DNA from: an uncultured Clostridia bacterium
GTDB lineage: Bacteria; Bacillota; Clostridia; Lachnospirales; Lachnospiraceae
Assembly (NCBI GenBank): GCA_947643415.1
Contig: CANRWA010000029.1
Location: forward strand, 1 to 46,114
Length of the DNA stretch: 46,114 bases
Direction of reading: 5' to 3'
Shown: one piece after another, positions 42,599 to 46,114 of the stretch
Layout: each line of letters begins with the position of its first letter
Numbering within the stretch: position 1 is the first letter of the stretch
Translations under genes and position numbers: made by a program
Notes under the pieces: model-generated
Database searches by the model: none
What the model was told of the DNA's origin: nothing
What the model saw: the letters and a program-made list of their open reading frames with translations, nothing else

Positions 42599-43795
42599 AT
42601 GATCATTATGAATACCAAAAATAAACCACATAAAGCAGCCCTGTGCTTCAACTTGTTTCTCTATCTGGCCATGGGAGGGCTGAGCGGCTTTCTGGCAGTC
42701 AGGCATATCAAAACTTCTGTCAGAGGCAGTACATCCCTGGGGGAATATATGCTGATCCCATGTTTGGTGATCCTTTTTTTCTATATCACATTTATTTTAC
42801 AACTGATCATTCATGAAGCCGGCCATCTCCTGTTCGGCCTGTTGACAGGATACCATTTTTTATCTTTCCGGATCGGCAGCCTGATGTGGATACGGAAAGA
42901 TGGGAGAATCCATTTACGGAAAATGTCACTTGCCGGAACAGGCGGCCAGTGCCTGATGTGCCCGCCTGGGACTTTAGGCAGAACAGAAAAGATCCCCTAC
43001 GTCCTGTATAATCTTGGCGGTTCCATTCTGAATGCCGTGTCAGCACTGATTTTTCTCGGATTGTATTTTCTAAGTGACAGGATACCCTATCTGCCCGCTT
43101 TTTTCCTGTTAATGGGTATCACAGGGATCGGTCTCGCCCTTATGAATGGGATTCCCATGCGGGGTACTGTGAATAATGACGGCCACAATGCCCTGTCCCT
43201 TGGCAGATCTCCTGCTGCCCTCCATTCTTACTGGCTTCAGATGAAGATCAATGAGCAGATGTCAAAGGGCATCCGCCTGAAAGATATGCCAGAAGAATGG
43301 TTCCGGTTTCCCAGTGAGGAAGAAATGCAGAACAGTATGGCTGCCACTATCGCTGTGTTTTGTACAAACCGTCTGATGGATGAGCACAGGTTTAAAGAAG
43401 CAGCCAACTTAATAGACCAGCTCCTGTCAATGGATACCGCTATCATTTCCATCCACCGCCGCTTACTAATCTGTGACAGGCTATACTGCGAACTGATCGG
43501 TGATAATAAAGGAACCATGATCTATAAATTTCTGACGGCAGAACAGGTCAGGTTCATGAAACAAATGCGAAATTTCCCTGCTGTGATCCGCACTGGTTAT
43601 GCCTGTACCCTGTTGTATGAGAAAGATGCCAAAAAGGCGGAATGGTACAAAAATCAATTTGAATCCAAGTGTGCCCTAACGAATCCTTATGAAAGCGATA
43701 TTGCCAGCGAATGGGAACTAATGAAAACCGCATTTGATGTGTTTCAGGACAAAAGGGATACATCAGAAAACCATAACCAGGAGGTCAGTGAATAA
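42599..43795 (+). CDS. M50-like membrane metallopeptidase
   Basis: About 398 residues. N-terminal membrane helices frame the zinc motif HEAGH in LIIHEAGHLLFGLLTGY, and the second region GIPMRGTVNNDGHNALSLG carries the Asp expected for site-2-protease-type enzymes. The C-terminal 180 residues are soluble and helical, TPR-like in appearance (RFKEAANLIDQLLSMDTAI). The substrate is unknown; related enzymes cut membrane-bound anti-sigma factors or pheromones. ATG 42599 and ATG 42608 are both possible (AAAGGA lies 3 and 12 bases upstream). The stop codon is directly followed by the prephenate dehydrogenase ATG. Confidence 0.8.
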   Translation: MIIMNTKNKPHKAALCFNLFLYLAMGGLSGFLAVRHIKTSVRGSTSLGEYMLIPCLVILFFYITFILQLIIHEAGHLLFGLLTGYHFLSFRIGSLMWIRKDGRIHLRKMSLAGTGGQCLMCPPGTLGRTEKIPYVLYNLGGSILNAVSALIFLGLYFLSDRIPYLPAFFLLMGITGIGLALMNGIPMRGTVNNDGHNALSLGRSPAALHSYWLQMKINEQMSKGIRLKDMPEEWFRFPSEEEMQNSMAATIAVFCTNRLMDEHRFKEAANLIDQLLSMDTAIISIHRRLLICDRLYCELIGDNKGTMIYKFLTAEQVRFMKQMRNFPAVIRTGYACTLLYEKDAKKAEWYKNQFESKCALTNPYESDIASEWELMKTAFDVFQDKRDTSENHNQEVSE

Positions 43796-44899
43796 ATGAA
43801 ACATTTAGAACTTGGTTTTATTGGCTTTGGCCTCATTGGAGGCTCCATTGCCCGGTCTGTCAAAAAAAAACATCTGGATCTTTCTATAAAGGTATATACG
43901 AGAAGACACAATCCCCATCTCGAAAAAGGGGTGGAAGAAGGAATCATTGATGAACTGCTCTATTCCATTGATGAACATTTTTCTTCCTGTGACATTATCT
44001 TTCTCTGTGCACCAGTTCTGAAAAATATTGACTTTCTGTCAATACTGAAACCACTGGTGAACCCTTCCTGTATCATTACTGATGTGGGAAGCGTCAAAGG
44101 AAATATATGCAGGGCTGCCTCAGAACTGGGGCTGGGACGGCAATTTATCGGCGGCCATCCTATGGCAGGATCAGAAAAGACTGGATATGAGAACTCCACG
44201 GATATCCTCCTGGAAAATGCCTATTATCTCCTTACACCAGGTCAGGAGAATCGTCCAGAAGACCTCCAGACCATGCGTGACCTTGTCTTGGCTACTGGCG
44301 CAAACTGTATTGTCCTTCCACCAGAAGAGCATGACAGGATCACAGCAGCCATCAGCCATGTTCCGCATATCATCGCTGTCACACTGGTCAATATGGTGCG
44401 CCGCAACGACAACGAAGAACAAAATATGAAAGCCTTTGCCGCTGGCGGATTCAAGGATATCACCCGGATCGCCTCCTCTTCTCCTGAAATGTGGCAGGAC
44501 ATCTGCGTCACGAATGGTGAGAGCATCAATGATTTTCTCCAATATTTTGAACAGCAGTTAGAGCAGTTCCGCCACATGATCGAGAAAGGAGACCGTCCTG
44601 CCATTCATAATGAATTCCGCATTGCCGGGGATTACCGGAATTCCATCCCCACCAGAAAGAGCAGTATTATCGCCCGTTCCTATGACCTCTTTGTGAACAT
44701 TGATGACCGTACCGGAGCCATTGCCACTATTGCCACTATCTTGTCTGTCAATGGTATCAGTATTAAAAATATCGGTATCATCCACAACAGGGAATATGCA
44801 GATGGCATAATGAAGCTGGAATTATATAAAGAAGAAGACGCCCTTGCTGCAAGACGTCTCCTCGAACAGAACCGATACGATATTGCAGACAGGGAATAA
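43796..44899 (+). CDS. tyrA: Prephenate dehydrogenase with C-terminal ACT domain
   Basis: 367 residues. It oxidises prephenate to 4-hydroxyphenylpyruvate in tyrosine synthesis. The nucleotide-binding GFGLIGGSIAR (10-20) opens the Rossmann fold. DVGSVKG, GGHPMAGSEKTGYEN (H121) and ITAAISHVPHIIA (H188 region) are the substrate and catalytic segments. An ACT domain (about 298-365: IDDRTGAIATIATILSVNGI) gives feedback control, probably by tyrosine. There is no chorismate mutase domain. The ATG follows the M50 stop codon without gap (TAAATG), and AGGAGG lies 10 bases upstream, so the gene is coupled to the peptidase gene. No other aromatic-pathway gene is near. Confidence 0.93.
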   Translation: MKHLELGFIGFGLIGGSIARSVKKKHLDLSIKVYTRRHNPHLEKGVEEGIIDELLYSIDEHFSSCDIIFLCAPVLKNIDFLSILKPLVNPSCIITDVGSVKGNICRAASELGLGRQFIGGHPMAGSEKTGYENSTDILLENAYYLLTPGQENRPEDLQTMRDLVLATGANCIVLPPEEHDRITAAISHVPHIIAVTLVNMVRRNDNEEQNMKAFAAGGFKDITRIASSSPEMWQDICVTNGESINDFLQYFEQQLEQFRHMIEKGDRPAIHNEFRIAGDYRNSIPTRKSSIIARSYDLFVNIDDRTGAIATIATILSVNGISIKNIGIIHNREYADGIMKLELYKEEDALAARRLLEQNRYDIADRE

Positions 44900-44964
44900 T
44901 GCCGCATCAGCACAAATTATTGAGCGGCCGCCCCAATCAGAGAGGCATAAACGGTTCCTTTCCT

Positions 44965-45858
44965 TTATGAGAAACCATGAAAATACGTGATCGCCTGCTT
45001 ATGGTTGGTGATCACGGTTTCTTTATGCATTCCACCATTTTCACCATCCAGTGTATAGGCAACCTCTTCCTCTGCCTTGATGACCACCTGCCTGCCACGT
45101 ATCATATGCACCTGTGGATTCTCTGCCCCAGTCAGCAGAAAGCTCATAACCTGATTCAGCTCCATGGGATTCTCTGGTTTCCTCACAAATATCCCATCAA
45201 AATATCCGTCGTCCAGATAGATCTTCTTCTTGCGGTAGAGATTAAATCCCCCCACTGACTTGGCATTCGTCACCATGCCAAGCACACAATCCTCCTCCCA
45301 GCAGTCATCTTCCGCCTCCACCCTGACATGAACTGCCTTGATGGTGCTGAGTTTCGTCACGCCCTCCAGCAGATAGGCAGTCTTACCCAGCAGGTTCTTT
45401 GTAGCCTGCGGCGTCTCATAAGAAACGGAAGTAAAGGCGCCAAAAGCAGCAACATAAGTGAAGTAATTCCCATTCATCTCCCCCACATCATAGGCATGGC
45501 AGTTGTTTCCTGCCACGATATCAGCCGCTTTCAGAATTCTCTTCGGAAGTTTGATTCCGGTGGCAAAATCATTCACGGTCCCTGTAGGGATATACCCACA
45601 TTTCGGACGCTGCGCGGGCGGCAGTTCCATCAGCCCATAAGTCACCTCATGAAGGGTTCCGTCCCCGCCAGAGCAGATCACCCGGTCATAATCCTCCCCT
45701 TTCTTCCTGACGATCTCTGTCGCCTCATGCTGCTTCATAGTGGCATAAACAGTCACTTCAAAGCCTGCCCTCATAAAAATTTCCATCACATCTGAGAGCT
45801 TATTTTTCATCGCTCCCTTCCCCGCATGGGGATTATAGATAAATAAAACTTTTTCCAT
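44965..45858 (-). CDS. Diacylglycerol kinase family lipid kinase (YegS/DgkB-like)
   Basis: 297 residues. The DAGK catalytic domain shows NPHAGKG near the start, SGGDGTLHEV (64-72) for nucleotide binding and IPTGTVNDFA (90-99). The C-terminal beta-sandwich ends HKETVITNHKQAITYFHGFS. It would phosphorylate diacylglycerol or a related lipid with ATP at the membrane. The ATG at 45858 is preceded by GTGGAGG 5 bases upstream; an in-frame GTG at 45870 runs through that site. It is convergent with tyrA and lies immediately beside the 158-bp hairpin repeat, so its promoter may lie in that repeat. Confidence 0.92.
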   Translation of the reverse strand: MEKVLFIYNPHAGKGAMKNKLSDVMEIFMRAGFEVTVYATMKQHEATEIVRKKGEDYDRVICSGGDGTLHEVTYGLMELPPAQRPKCGYIPTGTVNDFATGIKLPKRILKAADIVAGNNCHAYDVGEMNGNYFTYVAAFGAFTSVSYETPQATKNLLGKTAYLLEGVTKLSTIKAVHVRVEAEDDCWEEDCVLGMVTNAKSVGGFNLYRKKKIYLDDGYFDGIFVRKPENPMELNQVMSFLLTGAENPQVHMIRGRQVVIKAEEEVAYTLDGENGGMHKETVITNHKQAITYFHGFS

Positions 45859-45878
45859 GAGTTCCTCCACAGTTCCTA

Positions 45879-46036
45879 AGGAACTGTTAAGAAATAACTT
45901 TTAAATAATGCGCAGGATTTTTCTTCGAGAGTGATGTTCAAAAATCAGGCGCATAGCGGGCTATGTAACTGATTTTTGAATAATGCTGTCGAAGAAAAAG
46001 ACAAGCAATATTAAAAGTTATTTTTGAACAGTTCCT
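45879..46036. repeat. MITE-like hairpin element (158 bp)
   Basis: The ends AGGAACTGTT (45879-45888) and AACAGTTCCT (46027-46036) are perfect inverted repeats. The arms stay complementary inward through AATAACTTTTA, TTTTTCTTCGA and TTCAAAAATCAG to a central CATAG/CTATG. No reading frame. The palindrome CAGTTCCTAAGGAACTG spans its left border at 45870-45886. It differs in sequence from the elements at 11035 and 35334. Confidence 0.8.
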
Positions 46037-46114
46037 AATCATCCAGAATCAGCATCGCATCCCCCATGTGGCGGTTTCGTCACGAAATTCCACTTTTGTA
46101 ATTTACATTTCGAT

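Noticed and set aside
46068..46090. ATGTGGCGG and TCGT near the window end, similar to the end of repeat copy A
   Set aside because: Similarity stops after about 14 bases and the window ends soon after. It may be chance or a truncated relative.
46037..46114. Possible minus-strand coding tail ending before the hairpin
   Set aside because: All minus-strand frames are short, and no start or family can be recognised in 78 bases.

Overview
The window looks like chromosomal DNA of a Gram-positive, endospore-forming anaerobe of the Clostridia, most likely Lachnospiraceae. This rests on gene content and not on any search: a YtfJ/GerW sporulation protein, a DUF4317 protein, an Asp23-FakA pair, a giant 2-hydroxyacyl-CoA dehydratase activase, a PKTGD-type cell-wall-anchored protein and purine-rich Shine-Dalgarno sites before nearly every gene. 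I see no rRNA, tRNA, CRISPR array, phage or transposase gene. Several short non-coding fold-back repeats are present.

Layout. 1-4420: a chemoreceptor, then a convergent BlaI/M56 (BlaR1-like) regulatory pair. 4456-9318: an aminotransferase whose promoter abuts the blaI promoter, a permease plus cytidylate-kinase-like pair, and a divergent DUF4317 gene. 9388-12971: cysK, an Rrf2 regulator with three clustered cysteines, a MITE-like repeat, and an ammonium channel fused to a PII domain. 13119-18898: a four-PAS pseudo-hybrid kinase, a tight icd-GNAT-sortase B operon, and a small coiled-coil gene. 18960-24660: two CobW-type GTPases behind a dyad-containing promoter, ybjQ, an ArsP_2-type permease, and the asp23-fakA pair. 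24886-29306: a 46-residue membrane protein, a membrane protein of unknown function, rpmB, ytfJ, a DUF2953 gene and two unrecognised genes. 29383-35253: a 1073-residue double GT-C glycosyltransferase, a rhomboid-like protein, CorA and a LysM protein. 35254-36026: a gene-free stretch holding a fold-back of about 540 bp. 36027-46114: the 1419-residue activase, a Thr/Pro-stalk surface protein, an M50-like peptidase with prephenate dehydrogenase, and a diacylglycerol-kinase-like gene behind a 158-bp hairpin repeat.

How genes may work together. CysK and the Rrf2 protein are adjacent, and a dyad lies on the cysK promoter, which suggests cysteine or Fe-S control. The two CobW proteins, one with a His/Cys-rich metal-binding insert and one with a YcgQ-like C-terminus, look like a metal-allocation module; a putative metal exporter lies nearby. 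The PAS pseudo-kinase sits directly upstream of the Amt-PII fusion, so a signalling link to nitrogen is possible but unproven. ytfJ and its co-directional upstream genes may form a sporulation-linked group. The sortase and the anchored protein are far apart and of classes that need not match.

Start codons were moved from the longest open frame wherever a clear Shine-Dalgarno site or promoter position argued for it. Gene-free stretches over 300 bases are 10866-11210 (rrf2 leader, its promoter, repeat copy A) and 35254-36026 (the large fold-back and the activase promoter). In 46037-46114 I see nothing I can name.
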